A DNA stretch of 41,257 nucleotides from Bacillus sp. ISL-41 (GTDB lineage: Bacteria > Bacillota > Bacilli > Bacillales > Cytobacillaceae): contig NZ_JAGGQP010000051.1 in assembly GCF_018613235.1 (NCBI RefSeq), positions 1-41,257 of the forward strand. Reading direction: 5' to 3'. Below the pieces are notes generated by a model that was not told the origin of the DNA, made no database searches, and worked only from the letters and a program-made list of their open reading frames with translations. Numbering within the stretch: the first letter of the stretch is position 1; every line of letters begins with the position of its first letter. This document shows, one piece after another, positions 32,507-41,041 of the stretch. The translations under genes and the position numbers were made by a program.

Positions 32507-32520
32507 TGTAAGCGTTTTAA
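32507..32520 (+). promoter_or_regulatory. cre-like operator 2
   Basis: TGTAAGCGTTTTAA keeps the TGNAANCGNT half but lacks the final C of the cre core. It lies about 110 bases upstream of the binding-protein gene. Confidence 0.4.
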
Positions 32521-32566
32521 AGGTGTTGTATTAAATCAATATCAGCTAGAGTTTGATGCAAAAATA

Positions 32567-32580
32567 TGCAAACGCTTTCG
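32567..32580 (+). promoter_or_regulatory. cre-like operator 3
   Basis: TGCAAACGCTTTCG matches the cre core except its last base. It lies 54 bases before the binding-protein start, near the expected transcription start. Confidence 0.5.
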
Positions 32581-32633
32581 GAACGCATGTGGTTGCATGC
32601 AAAAAAAATATAAAATTTGGGGGTATCTCAACA

Positions 32634-33941
32634 ATGAAAGCAAAAAAGCTATTTCCAGCAGTTCTTTCTCTTGGACTTTTGATTGGCGGAGGTCTTGCAG
32701 GATGTTCATCAGGCGATGACAAGACATCTGGAGAAGGTGGAAAAGACGGAGAAAAAGTAACCGTTGATATTTTCCAATTCAAGGTTGAGTTCAAGGATCA
32801 GTTCGAAGATATCGCAAAAGCTTATGAAGAAGCTAACGAAGCTGTTGATATCAACATTACAACTGTCGGCGGCGGCGAAGATTACGGCGCTGCTCTAAAA
32901 TCCAAGTTCGCTTCAGGCAATGAACCAACCATCTATAACGTAGGCGGACCGCAGGACGTTGCAGACTGGGAAGATAAGCTTGCTGACCTTTCTGACACAG
33001 ATGCTGCAAAGGCTGCTCTTAGCGGAACTCTTGAAGGCGTAACAAAAGACGACAAAGTACTTGGACTTCCATATAACCAGGAAGGCTATGGCTTCATCTA
33101 TAACAAAGCAATTTTTGAAGAAGCGGGCATCGATCCAAAGAGCATCACTAGCTACAGCGCATTAGAAGAAGCGGTTAAAACGCTGGACAGCAAGAAGAAG
33201 GACCTGGGTCTTACTTCTGTATTCGCTCTTCCTGCAAAAGAAACTTGGGTAACAGGACTTCACCTGTCAAATGTGTTCCTTGCACCTGAGTTTGACCAGA
33301 ATGTCATCAACGCTTTTGAATCAAAGGAAGTTACTTTTGAACATGGCGATGCATTCAAGAAGATTCTTGACCTGCAAAACGAATACTCAGACCAGCCTAC
33401 TGTAAGCCTTGACTATGCTAAGCAGGTTGAAGAGTTGTTCTCTACCGGCAAAGCGGCAATCATCCAGCAAGGTAACTGGGTAGCAGGTTCAATCGCAGGT
33501 ATCGACGAAGAGCTTGCTAACAGCGGCGTAGGCATCCTTCCGATCCCTGTTGAAGGCTACAAAGAAGATTCAATTCCTGTAGGCGTGCCAATGTACTGGG
33601 CTGTAAACAGCAACAAGGACGAAAAAGAAGTAGCGGCAGCTAAGGAATTCCTTGATTGGCTATACACTTCTGAAGAAGGTAAAACTGCTGTAATCGAAGA
33701 CTTCAAATTCATTCCTGCTTATGAAGGATATGATGCTGGCAAGATCTCTGATCCACTAGCAAAAGAAATCTATGAATACTCTTCAGCTGGCAAAACATTG
33801 GCTTGGACATTCATGGGTTACCCAACTGGATGGGGACAAGAAAAGCTTGGCATCAACATTCAAAAATATGTGAGCGGCGAAATGACTTGGGACGAATTAG
33901 TAGAAGAGTCTTCCAAAGCTTGGGCAGAAGCTCGTAAGTAA
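32634..33941 (+). CDS. Sugar ABC transporter substrate-binding lipoprotein
   Basis: The 435-residue protein is a cluster-B (family 1) binding protein for oligosaccharides. It has a lipoprotein signal (LSLGLLIGGGLAGC, Cys24 as lipidation site) and then a mature domain with the family patterns VDIFQFKVEFKDQFEDIAKAYEEAN, NVGGPQDVADWEDKLADLSD, GLPYNQEGYGFIYNKAIFEE and AAIIQQGNWVAGSI. I take the ATG at 32634 (MKAKKLF) because it begins the signal peptide; 27 upstream codons overlap the operators. The neighbouring alpha-glucosidase points to maltose, maltooligosaccharides or isomaltose-type sugars. An attenuator-like hairpin follows, which would make this gene more strongly expressed than the permeases. 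Confidence 0.92.
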   Translation: MKAKKLFPAVLSLGLLIGGGLAGCSSGDDKTSGEGGKDGEKVTVDIFQFKVEFKDQFEDIAKAYEEANEAVDINITTVGGGEDYGAALKSKFASGNEPTIYNVGGPQDVADWEDKLADLSDTDAAKAALSGTLEGVTKDDKVLGLPYNQEGYGFIYNKAIFEEAGIDPKSITSYSALEEAVKTLDSKKKDLGLTSVFALPAKETWVTGLHLSNVFLAPEFDQNVINAFESKEVTFEHGDAFKKILDLQNEYSDQPTVSLDYAKQVEELFSTGKAAIIQQGNWVAGSIAGIDEELANSGVGILPIPVEGYKEDSIPVGVPMYWAVNSNKDEKEVAAAKEFLDWLYTSEEGKTAVIEDFKFIPAYEGYDAGKISDPLAKEIYEYSSAGKTLAWTFMGYPTGWGQEKLGINIQKYVSGEMTWDELVEESSKAWAEARK

Positions 33942-33956
33942 TAAGTGTTAACTAAA

Positions 33957-34003
33957 GAAGGAAACAGAACGGCTGCGGCTGTTTTGTTTCCTATCTTTTT
34001 TCC
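33957..34003 (+). terminator. Partial terminator between binding-protein and permease genes
   Basis: GGAAACAGAAC pairs with GTTTTGTTTCC (one G-U) around a GC-rich loop, followed by TATCTTTTTT. In sugar ABC operons such hairpins let through only part of the transcription. Confidence 0.75.
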
Positions 34004-34073
34004 TTGAAGCTGTATTGCATTCGCTTCGGAAAATTTACTTCCCCTGATATCACAAAGATAGGAGGATTTACAG

Positions 34074-34934
34074 ATGCGAAACCGGAACCTCTGGTACTGG
34101 CTTTTCCTGGCTCCAGCTCTACTTGCGCTTGCTGTCGTGGTCATTTTGCCGCTGGCATACGGTGTGTACTACTCATTTACTGACTGGAACGGGATCAAGA
34201 CACCTTCATTTGTAGGCCTTGAACATTATAAAGCGCTTTTTGCTGAGGAAGAATTCAGAGATGCATTATGGTTCACAACAAAGTTCACTGTTGTTTCTGT
34301 GTTCCTGATCAACTTTTTCGGTCTTTCACTTGCATTGCTTGTCACGCAAAAATTCAGGACGAATAATATCCTGAGAACGATTTTCTTCATGCCAAACCTT
34401 ATTGGCGGACTGATTTTAGGTTTTATCTGGCAGTTCATTTTCACAAAGGTTTTTGCAAGCGTCGGAGAACTGATCGGCGTTGAGGCTTTGGAGGGATGGC
34501 TGTCCACCGAGACAACAGGCTTCTGGGCAATGGCGATTCTGATGAGCTGGCAGATGGCTGGTTACATCATGGTCATTTATATTTCATTCCTGGAAGGAGT
34601 GCCGCAGGAATTGCTTGAAGCAGCCGAAATTGATGGTGCGAACAGCTTCCAGCGTTTTTATCATGTCACCTTCCCGCTGGTCATGCCTGCGTTCACTGTC
34701 AGCTTGTTCCTGACACTTTCCAACTCGTTTAAGCTTTATGACCAGAACCTGTCACTCACTGGCGGCGGACCATACAACTCCACTCAGATGGTCGCGATGG
34801 AAATTTTCAAAACGGCATTTGTTGAAAACGCGATGGCATTCGCTCAGGCAAAGGCGGTCATTTTCTTCCTGATTGTTGCGGCTATTTCGCTTACACAGGT
34901 TTATATCAATAAAAAACGGGAGGTCGAGATGTAA
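34074..34934 (+). CDS. Sugar ABC transporter permease (MalF type)
   Basis: The 286-residue membrane protein has six predicted helices and the binding-protein-dependent transport (EAA) loop EAAEIDGANSFQRFYHVTFPLVMP (about 183-206; EAA...G region), which docks on the ATPase. The opening WYWLFLAPALLALAVVVILP and GVYYSFTDWNGIKTPSFVGLEHY are characteristic of the MalF/UgpA class. A strong Shine-Dalgarno (TAGGAGG) precedes the ATG. It pairs with the next gene, which it overlaps by one base. Confidence 0.93.
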   Translation: MRNRNLWYWLFLAPALLALAVVVILPLAYGVYYSFTDWNGIKTPSFVGLEHYKALFAEEEFRDALWFTTKFTVVSVFLINFFGLSLALLVTQKFRTNNILRTIFFMPNLIGGLILGFIWQFIFTKVFASVGELIGVEALEGWLSTETTGFWAMAILMSWQMAGYIMVIYISFLEGVPQELLEAAEIDGANSFQRFYHVTFPLVMPAFTVSLFLTLSNSFKLYDQNLSLTGGGPYNSTQMVAMEIFKTAFVENAMAFAQAKAVIFFLIVAAISLTQVYINKKREVEM

Positions 34935-35755
34935 TGAAAAAGAAGAAGCAGAGCAGAATCATTCTTGAAATTCTCGGCATCATCCTTGCCCTGATCTGGC
35001 TTTCCCCGTTTTACCTGATGATCGTCAATTCTTTCAAGACGAAAAGAGAAATGTTTGAGGATACCTTAAAGCTTCCCGATGTTTTTTCATTCGAGAATTA
35101 CACAGTAGCCTTTGAGCGTTTGGATTTTCTAAAAACCTTTTTCAACTCTGTATTGATTACATTGCTGGCTGTGTCTGTTATCATCATTTTTTCATCAATG
35201 GCTGCCTATGCCCTTTCAAGACGCGGCGGGAAAACCAGCGGGATTATCTTCATGCTGTTTGTTGCAGCAATGCTCATCCCATTCCAGTCTGTCATGATTC
35301 CACTGGTGTCCATTTTTGGTAAGCTTGAAATGCTCAACAGAGGCGGACTGATTTTCATGTACCTTGGTTTTGGCGCAAGCTTGTCCATTTTCCTTTACCA
35401 CGGGACATTGAGCGGGATTCCGAAGTCGCTCGATGAAGCGGCAACAATCGATGGTGCGAACCGGTTCCAGATTTTCTGGCACATCATTTTCCCGATGCTA
35501 AAACCGGTGTCCGTTACAGTAGCCATCTTGAACATCATCTGGATCTGGAATGACTACCTGCTTCCTTCCCTTGTCATCAATAAGCCGGGAATGGAAACAA
35601 TTCCGCTTAAGATGTTCTTCTTCTTTGGGGAATATACTAAACAATGGCATTTGGCACTGGCAGGACTGACGATCGCGATCATTCCGGTCATCATTATTTA
35701 CTTCTTCCTCCAAAAGCAAATCATCAAGGGAGTTTCAGAAGGCTCGGTAAAATAA
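34934..35755 (+). CDS. Sugar ABC transporter permease (MalG type)
   Basis: The 273-residue membrane protein has six predicted helices and the EAA loop LDEAATIDGANRFQIFWHIIFPML (about 161-184). The N-terminal LIWLSPFYLMIVNSFKTKREMF and the C-terminal QKQIIKGVSEGSVK are typical of the MalG/UgpE class. Start and stop are coupled to the previous gene (TAATG). No ATPase gene is present in the operon, so the complex probably uses a shared MsmX-type ATPase coded elsewhere. Confidence 0.93.
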   Translation: MKKKKQSRIILEILGIILALIWLSPFYLMIVNSFKTKREMFEDTLKLPDVFSFENYTVAFERLDFLKTFFNSVLITLLAVSVIIIFSSMAAYALSRRGGKTSGIIFMLFVAAMLIPFQSVMIPLVSIFGKLEMLNRGGLIFMYLGFGASLSIFLYHGTLSGIPKSLDEAATIDGANRFQIFWHIIFPMLKPVSVTVAILNIIWIWNDYLLPSLVINKPGMETIPLKMFFFFGEYTKQWHLALAGLTIAIIPVIIIYFFLQKQIIKGVSEGSVK

Positions 35756-35779
35756 TCGATACTATAGGAGAGACGACCA

Positions 35780-36805
35780 ATGGCAGTCACAATCAAAGAT
35801 GTAGCGAAGGCAGCCGGTGTGTCACCATCTACCGTTTCCAGGGTGATAGCAGATCACCCTCATATCAATGAAGGAACGAAGAAGCGTGTACGGAAGGTGA
35901 TGGAGAAACTCGGGTACCACCCGAACTTCCAAGCACGAAGCCTGGTTGTAAGGAGTACTGAGACAATCGGTATCGTTATGCCAAATTCGGCTACCCAGGC
36001 ATTGCAAAATCCATTTTTCCCTGAGGTTATCAGGGGCATCAGTATGAAAGCCCATGAACATCAATTCGGAGTTTATTTAACGACTGGCATCACCGACGAG
36101 GAAATCTTCCAGCAGGTTGTATCGATGGTGCAGGGCCGCAGGGTTGACGGCATCATCCTCCTGTATTCAAAGACGGATGACAAAATCATGAACTACTTGC
36201 TGGAGCGTAAGTTTCCGTTTACCGTCATCGGGCGCCCGAGTATGAACGCTGAGCGGATCACCTATGTCGACAATGACAATATTTATATTACCAAACAGGT
36301 TACTGACTATCTGATCAATCTGGGCCACCAAAAAATTGCTTTTATTGGTTTCAACTTAGAGCATGTTTTTACAATTGACCGGCTGGAGGGCTATAAGCAA
36401 GCCCTGTACGAAGCTGGCATCCCATTTGACGACAAATATATTATCCACGAGCAATGCTTAAAATCCGAAGGAAAAGAAGGCATCACCAGATTCCTGTCCT
36501 CACATGAGCCGCCTACTGCTTTGGTAGTGGCAGATGATTTTACCGCCATCGAGCTTATGAGTTATTCCGAGGAACTGAATATCAAGGTGCCGGAAGAAAT
36601 CTCAATAGTAAGCTTCAATGATGTACCGCTCGCGGAACATATGAAGCCGCAGCTGACTTCTGTTAATATCGACATCTTCCAGTTAGGTTTCGAAGCGGCT
36701 AACTGTTTAATAGAAATCATCAAAAATCCGGCTGCATTGCCAAAAAGAGTGACAATCCCGGCGAGAATGATTGAACGAAAATCATGCAGTCCAATTCATA
36801 AGTAG
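35780..36805 (+). CDS. LacI family transcriptional regulator
   Basis: The 341-residue protein has a LacI HTH and hinge at about residues 1-55 (VTIKDVAKAAGVSPSTVSRV ... ADHPHINEGTKKRV) and a periplasmic-binding-protein-like sugar domain (about 60-335), with DGIILLYSKTDD, VDNDNIYITKQVTDYLINLGH and FNDVPLAEHMKPQLTSV. The context suggests it represses the operon in the absence of alpha-glucosides; it resembles MalR-type regulators. Likely targets are the cre-like palindromes at 32419-32580. Shine-Dalgarno TAGGAGAG. Confidence 0.92.
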   Translation: MAVTIKDVAKAAGVSPSTVSRVIADHPHINEGTKKRVRKVMEKLGYHPNFQARSLVVRSTETIGIVMPNSATQALQNPFFPEVIRGISMKAHEHQFGVYLTTGITDEEIFQQVVSMVQGRRVDGIILLYSKTDDKIMNYLLERKFPFTVIGRPSMNAERITYVDNDNIYITKQVTDYLINLGHQKIAFIGFNLEHVFTIDRLEGYKQALYEAGIPFDDKYIIHEQCLKSEGKEGITRFLSSHEPPTALVVADDFTAIELMSYSEELNIKVPEEISIVSFNDVPLAEHMKPQLTSVNIDIFQLGFEAANCLIEIIKNPAALPKRVTIPARMIERKSCSPIHK

Positions 36806-36879
36806 TTCTTGGACAGCACAAAATGACTAATATAAAATAACTGAATACATCAGGATCATACAAAGAAATGAGGGTTCAC

Positions 36880-38532
36880 ATGAAACACAAATGGTGGAAA
36901 GAGGCTGTTGCCTACCAGGTATATCCAAGGAGCTTCATAGATTCCAACGGCGACGGCATCGGCGACTTACAAGGAATGATTTCAAAGCTTGATTACTTAA
37001 AGGACTTAGGGATCGATGTGATCTGGATTTGCCCGATGTACAAATCCCCTAATGACGATAATGGCTATGATATCAGTGATTACCAGGATATCATGGATGA
37101 ATTCGGGACGATGGAAGATTTTGACCAGCTGCTTGCTGAAACGCATAAACGCGGCATGAAGCTGATCATCGATCTTGTCATCAACCATACAAGCGATGAG
37201 CACAAATGGTTCATTGAGTCCCGTGAATCCAAGGATAGCCCCAAGCGCGACTGGTATATTTGGCGTGATGGCAAGGACGAAGCCGAGCCGAACAACTGGG
37301 AAAGCATCTTTGGCGGTTCTGCCTGGGAATATGATGAGAAGACGGACCAGTACTTCCTTCATATCTTCTCCCGGAAACAGCCGGATTTGAACTGGGAAAA
37401 CAAAGAAGTCCGTACTGCATTGTACGACATGATCAATTGGTGGCTTGATAAGGGCATTGACGGTTTCCGCGTCGACGCAATCTCCCACATTAAAAAAGAA
37501 GAAGGCTTGAAGGACATGCCGAATCCTGAAGGAGTAAAGTATGTTTCTTCTTTTGACAAGCATATGAATGTCGACGGGATCCAGACATTCCTAGAGGAAT
37601 TGAAGGAAGAAACATTCTCTAAATACGACATCATGACAGTCGGCGAGGCAAATGGCGTCAGCATCGAGGAAGCTGATCTTTGGGTCGGCGAGGAACAAGG
37701 AAAGTTCAATATGGTATTCCAGTTTGAACACCTTGACCTGTGGGACTCTGAAAAGAAGGCACTTGACCTGGCAAAATTGAAGAAAACTTTTACCCGCTGG
37801 CAAAAAGGGCTTGAAGGCCACGGCTGGAATGCATTATTCATCGAAAACCATGATAAAGCCCGGATCGTTTCAACCTGGGGTGATGACAAAGAGTACTGGC
37901 GCGAAAGTGCGACAGCGCTCGCAGCGATGTACTTCCTGATGCAAGGGACACCATTCATCTATCAGGGCCAGGAAATCGGCATGACCAATGTCCAGTTCCC
38001 TTCGATCGAGGATTATGATGATGTCGCGATCAAGAACCTTTATAAAATCCGACGCGAAAACGGTGTGCCGCATGAAGAGATCATGGATTTCATCTGGGCT
38101 ACAAGCCGCGACAATTCCCGGACGCCGATGCAATGGTCAGATGCTGAAAATGCCGGTTTCACAACAGGCAATCCTTGGCTTGGCATGAACCCGAATTACA
38201 CAGATATCAATGTCGAAGCCCAGCTCAAAGACCCGAACTCCATCCTTCATTTTTACAAAAAAATGATTGAGATGAAGAAGGCTAATGAAATTTTCACCTA
38301 TGGCACATACGATTTGGTTCTTGAAGACCATGCCCAAATCTATGCCTATACAAGAACATTGGACGACAAGCAAGCCCTGGTCATCTCAAACATTTCCGGC
38401 GAGCAAGCAGACTTCGAATTCGATGGATTCCCGCTTGAATCAAGCCAATTGCTACTGAACAACTATAAGGATGAAGAACAGGAATCTTTATACACATTGA
38501 AACCTTATGAAACAAGAGTATATATGAATTAA
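36880..38532 (+). CDS. GH13 alpha-glucosidase (oligo-1,6-glucosidase/maltase family)
   Basis: The 550-residue intracellular enzyme hydrolyses terminal alpha-glucosidic bonds of imported oligosaccharides. It has the full GH13 set: DLVINHTS (about 98-105), the nucleophile Asp199 in GFRVDAISHI, the acid Glu256 in TVGEANGV and Asp325 in IENHDKAR. The residue after the nucleophile is Ala200; in this family Val at that place marks alpha-1,6 specificity and Ala/Thr is associated with alpha-1,4, so maltose-type substrates are likelier. I use the ATG at 36880 after GAGGG; an ATG four codons upstream lacks a Shine-Dalgarno. A strong terminator ends the operon. Between the LacI stop and this start only about 70 AT-rich bases occur. 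Confidence 0.93.
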   Translation: MKHKWWKEAVAYQVYPRSFIDSNGDGIGDLQGMISKLDYLKDLGIDVIWICPMYKSPNDDNGYDISDYQDIMDEFGTMEDFDQLLAETHKRGMKLIIDLVINHTSDEHKWFIESRESKDSPKRDWYIWRDGKDEAEPNNWESIFGGSAWEYDEKTDQYFLHIFSRKQPDLNWENKEVRTALYDMINWWLDKGIDGFRVDAISHIKKEEGLKDMPNPEGVKYVSSFDKHMNVDGIQTFLEELKEETFSKYDIMTVGEANGVSIEEADLWVGEEQGKFNMVFQFEHLDLWDSEKKALDLAKLKKTFTRWQKGLEGHGWNALFIENHDKARIVSTWGDDKEYWRESATALAAMYFLMQGTPFIYQGQEIGMTNVQFPSIEDYDDVAIKNLYKIRRENGVPHEEIMDFIWATSRDNSRTPMQWSDAENAGFTTGNPWLGMNPNYTDINVEAQLKDPNSILHFYKKMIEMKKANEIFTYGTYDLVLEDHAQIYAYTRTLDDKQALVISNISGEQADFEFDGFPLESSQLLLNNYKDEEQESLYTLKPYETRVYMN

Positions 38533-38540
38533 ATTTTAAT

Positions 38541-38573
38541 GGGAGTGCCTAATATGATGGCACTCCCTTTTTT
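38541..38573 (+). terminator. Rho-independent terminator of the alpha-glucoside operon
   Basis: GGGAGTGCC and GGCACTCCC pair perfectly around TAATATGAT, followed by six T. Confidence 0.95.
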
Positions 38574-38587
38574 ATGGCTCTGTTATT

Positions 38588-38849
38588 CAGTCTGTTGATT
38601 TTCGTTCCAGGCGCTTCGCTTTTCGCGGGGAAGAATTAAGAAAAAGCCCAACTGCCGGCTTTTTCAAAAAATCAAATTCTTCCTTGCAGTCGGAGAGCCT
38701 CCTCGGCGCTTCATGCGCCTGCGTGGTCTCCCCAAGACTTGCTCATCCCGCAGGACATTGATTAGCTTCCACAAATCATCCACGCACGATGGAAATGCGT
38801 TAGCATTTTCGGAGGGGTCTTCGCGCCTTCCACTACAATCAACAGGGCT
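38588..38849 (+). repeat. Dispersed 260-bp repeat A, copy 3
   Basis: Same orientation and structure as at 3077 and 10013, with terminal inverted repeats CTGTTGATTTTCGTTCCAGG against CCTTCCACTACAATCAACAG, the AAAAAGCC/GGCTTTTT hairpin and the AATGC-GTTA-GCATT hairpin. It lies directly left of the rearranged acetyltransferase. Confidence 0.9.
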
Positions 38850-38879
38850 TAAGAACACATAGGGCTTTAACAGAGCATC

Positions 38880-39323
38880 AGTGATGATGGCAGCTACGAA
38901 TTTGATTCATTTTCGCTTATCTGGGAAAAAGAAGGAGTCACTCCATACTTCATTATCGCCGGCGGAAAACTGGCAGGCTTTGTCCTGATTCTCGAAGCAC
39001 CTTTTTGCAATTCCTTGTGTTCTTCAAAACCAATTCCATGCTGCTGGTAAATCTTATTCCAAAATCGGACTGCAGGCTTGTTCTGAACAAGCTGAGAGAT
39101 GTAATAGCTTCCTTTGTTTTGACTAAATATTTCAGATACGGATGCTTTTGCGACTCCTATCCCCCGGTATGGATTGAGAATGAAAAAGTCATTGATCACT
39201 TTATCTACTTTTTTCGTTCTGCAAATCTTTTGTATAAGCGGACAAATCATGCAGGTATAGTGAATATAAATTGTGCAATAATTCCTTTTTATCTGAGCCA
39301 ACTTTTTCCAAAATAATTTTCAT
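38880..39323 (-). pseudogene. GNAT acetyltransferase pseudogene, scrambled by inversion
   Basis: Three pieces of one GNAT gene are present. The N-terminal piece is on the minus strand, 39323 to about 39217: MKIILEKVGSDKKELLHNL, continuing LYLHDLSAYTKDLQ, with a Shine-Dalgarno (GGGAG). The C-terminal piece follows on the minus strand, about 39213 to 39005, in another frame: KKVDKVINDFFILNPYRG, then NKPAVRFWNKIYQQHGIGFEE. The missing middle lies on the plus strand at 38880-39005: SDDGSYEFDSFSLIWEKEG, then VTPYFIIAGGKLAGFVLILE. Joined as N-middle-C they make a normal GNAT of about 150 residues without a clear gap, except for the lost extreme C-terminus. As it stands no intact enzyme can be made. 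The substrate of the family member is unknown. Confidence 0.85.
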
Positions 39324-39490
39324 TCTTATTCTCCCTCACTAAATAAGGTAATAGTCCTATTAAGAATTCACTCAAAATAGGAGGAATCCTGCTGAAAAAA
39401 ATTGAATTTTACATGAGGGTGGCGGATTGACGTTTAGCTTGCTTGCTTTAGGAGAATATAACACAGGAAGGAATTGGGGAGAGAAAAGTG

Positions 39491-39519
39491 TTGGCAAAAC
39501 AGGGGTTATGCATTAAAAT
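39491..39519 (+). promoter_or_regulatory. Predicted sigma-A promoter of the YjiH-family gene
   Basis: TTGGCA (39491-39496), 17 bases, TAAAAT (39514-39519). Transcription would start near 39526, which leaves room for the TTG start at 39562 and its Shine-Dalgarno but hardly for the ATG at 39538. Upstream, 39324-39490 has only a TCCTATT/AATAGGA inverted repeat around 39354-39383. Confidence 0.5.
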
Positions 39520-39561
39520 AATTTTTGGCTTATAAATATGTATTTTAAGGGTGAAATCATT

Positions 39562-40923
39562 TTGGAAAAACCATTACGTAAAAGAAGATCTACCGGGGAC
39601 TTTTTAGCATTTATCATTCCCTCGTTAATAGGAATATTTTTCTTTATGTTACCAATCTCCTATAATGGAGAAATCACGATACCAATCGCCGTCTTATCCG
39701 GATGGCTCCAGGACTTGCTTGGCGGGACGCTGCCTGCGATCATGACTGTGATCATTGTTCTGACGTTAATTGGAACATTATTAATTAAAAGCGTTAGACC
39801 AGAAGTCCTTAATCGCAATCATTTTCTTAAATCTTTATTCGATGTTCCCACTGTCTGGCTCATTGCCCGTATACTCGGAGCTATTTTTGCAGTTATGACT
39901 TTGTTTCAATTAGGACCGGAAGCAGTCTGGTCAGCTAACACAGGCGGACTGCTGCTGAACGACCTTTTGCCAATCCTTTTCTCTGTGTTTCTTTTTGCAG
40001 GATTGTTCCTGCCTTTATTGCTGAACTTCGGTTTGCTTGAATTGTTCGGCACCTTGATGGCTAAAATCATGCGCCCCATTTTCACATTGCCTGGCCGCTC
40101 TTCCATCGATACTCTCACATCATGGCTTGGCGACGGCACAATCGGGGTCCTTCTGACAAGCAAGCAATATGAAGAAGGCTATTATACGAGAAGAGAAGCA
40201 GCCGTCATCGGGACGACATTCTCTGTTGTCTCCATCACTTTCAGCCTTGTCGTCATTTCCCAGGTTGACCTGGCTCATATGTTTGTTCCATTCTACTTGA
40301 CTGTGACACTGGCTGGTGTGGTTGCAGCCGTCATCCTTCCGCGAATCCCGCCTCTTTCCAGGAAGCCGGATACGTATTATGTGGAGCAGAACAACGACTA
40401 CTCTGAGGAAAATATTCCAGATGGCTATACACCTTTCTCCTGGGGTATGACACAGGCTGTCGAAAAAGCCAGCAGCAATAAAAGCTTCAAGGATTTCCTG
40501 CTTGCCGGTGTCCGCAATATCCTTGATATGTGGATGGGTGTTGCGCCGATCGTAATGGCGCTTGGAACACTTGCGCTGATTGTCGCTGAATACACACCAG
40601 TATTCCAATGGCTTGGAATGCCGTTCATTCCGCTGCTTGAGCTAATGCAGGTTCCTGAGGCGAAGGCTGCATCAGAAACTTTAATTGTCGGCTTTGCGGA
40701 TATGTTCCTTCCATCCGTTATCGGCGCAGATATCGCAAGCCCGATGACAAGGTTCATCATTGCGTCGGTTTCCGTTACACAGCTGATCTATATGTCTGAG
40801 GTTGGCGGCCTGCTGCTTGGATCAAAAATCCCTGTCAGCTTCGGAGAATTGTTCATCATTTTCCTTCAGCGTACATTAGTGACATTGCCAATCGTAGTAC
40901 TGGTTGCACATATCATTTTTTAA
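39562..40923 (+). CDS. YjiH family membrane protein (nucleoside-recognition/gate domain)
   Basis: The product of about 453 residues has around ten predicted membrane helices and two gate-domain-like regions typical of the YjiH family, for example NLLELFGTLMAKIMRPIFT-like text at about 155-175 with the motif RPIFTLPGRSSIDTLTSWLG, and MPFIPLLELMQVPEAKAASE with DIASPMTRF further on. The family is related to nucleoside transporters and spore maturation SpmA/SpmB proteins; the transported substrate is unknown. I prefer the TTG at 39562 (LEKPLRKRR), eight bases after AGGGTG; the ATG at 39538 has no Shine-Dalgarno and almost no leader. It is monocistronic. Confidence 0.85.
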   Translation: MEKPLRKRRSTGDFLAFIIPSLIGIFFFMLPISYNGEITIPIAVLSGWLQDLLGGTLPAIMTVIIVLTLIGTLLIKSVRPEVLNRNHFLKSLFDVPTVWLIARILGAIFAVMTLFQLGPEAVWSANTGGLLLNDLLPILFSVFLFAGLFLPLLLNFGLLELFGTLMAKIMRPIFTLPGRSSIDTLTSWLGDGTIGVLLTSKQYEEGYYTRREAAVIGTTFSVVSITFSLVVISQVDLAHMFVPFYLTVTLAGVVAAVILPRIPPLSRKPDTYYVEQNNDYSEENIPDGYTPFSWGMTQAVEKASSNKSFKDFLLAGVRNILDMWMGVAPIVMALGTLALIVAEYTPVFQWLGMPFIPLLELMQVPEAKAASETLIVGFADMFLPSVIGADIASPMTRFIIASVSVTQLIYMSEVGGLLLGSKIPVSFGELFIIFLQRTLVTLPIVVLVAHIIF

Positions 40924-40982
40924 ATGATGAATATGAACGTGAATTAATCTTAATACAACCGAAAAGATTTAAAACTGCGAAG

Positions 40983-41012
40983 ACCGGGTGGCGAGATGCC
41001 ATCCGGTTTTTT
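40983..41012 (+). terminator. Rho-independent terminator of the YjiH-family gene
   Basis: ACCGGGTGGC and GCCATCCGGT pair (one G-U) around GAGAT and are followed by six T. Confidence 0.9.
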
Positions 41013-41041
41013 ATGGTTAGGCAATTATTTCTTAAATATAG

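Noticed and set aside
38894-39301. 135-residue protein on the minus strand as an intact gene
   Set aside because: Only its middle part is GNAT sequence; its first 30 residues are the N-terminal piece out of frame and its last 35 are antisense to the inverted middle piece.
39389-39430. Tiny reading frame after AGGAGG upstream of the YjiH-family gene (CTG start, about 12 codons)
   Set aside because: The Shine-Dalgarno is good, but the start is non-standard and so short a peptide cannot be supported from one sequence.
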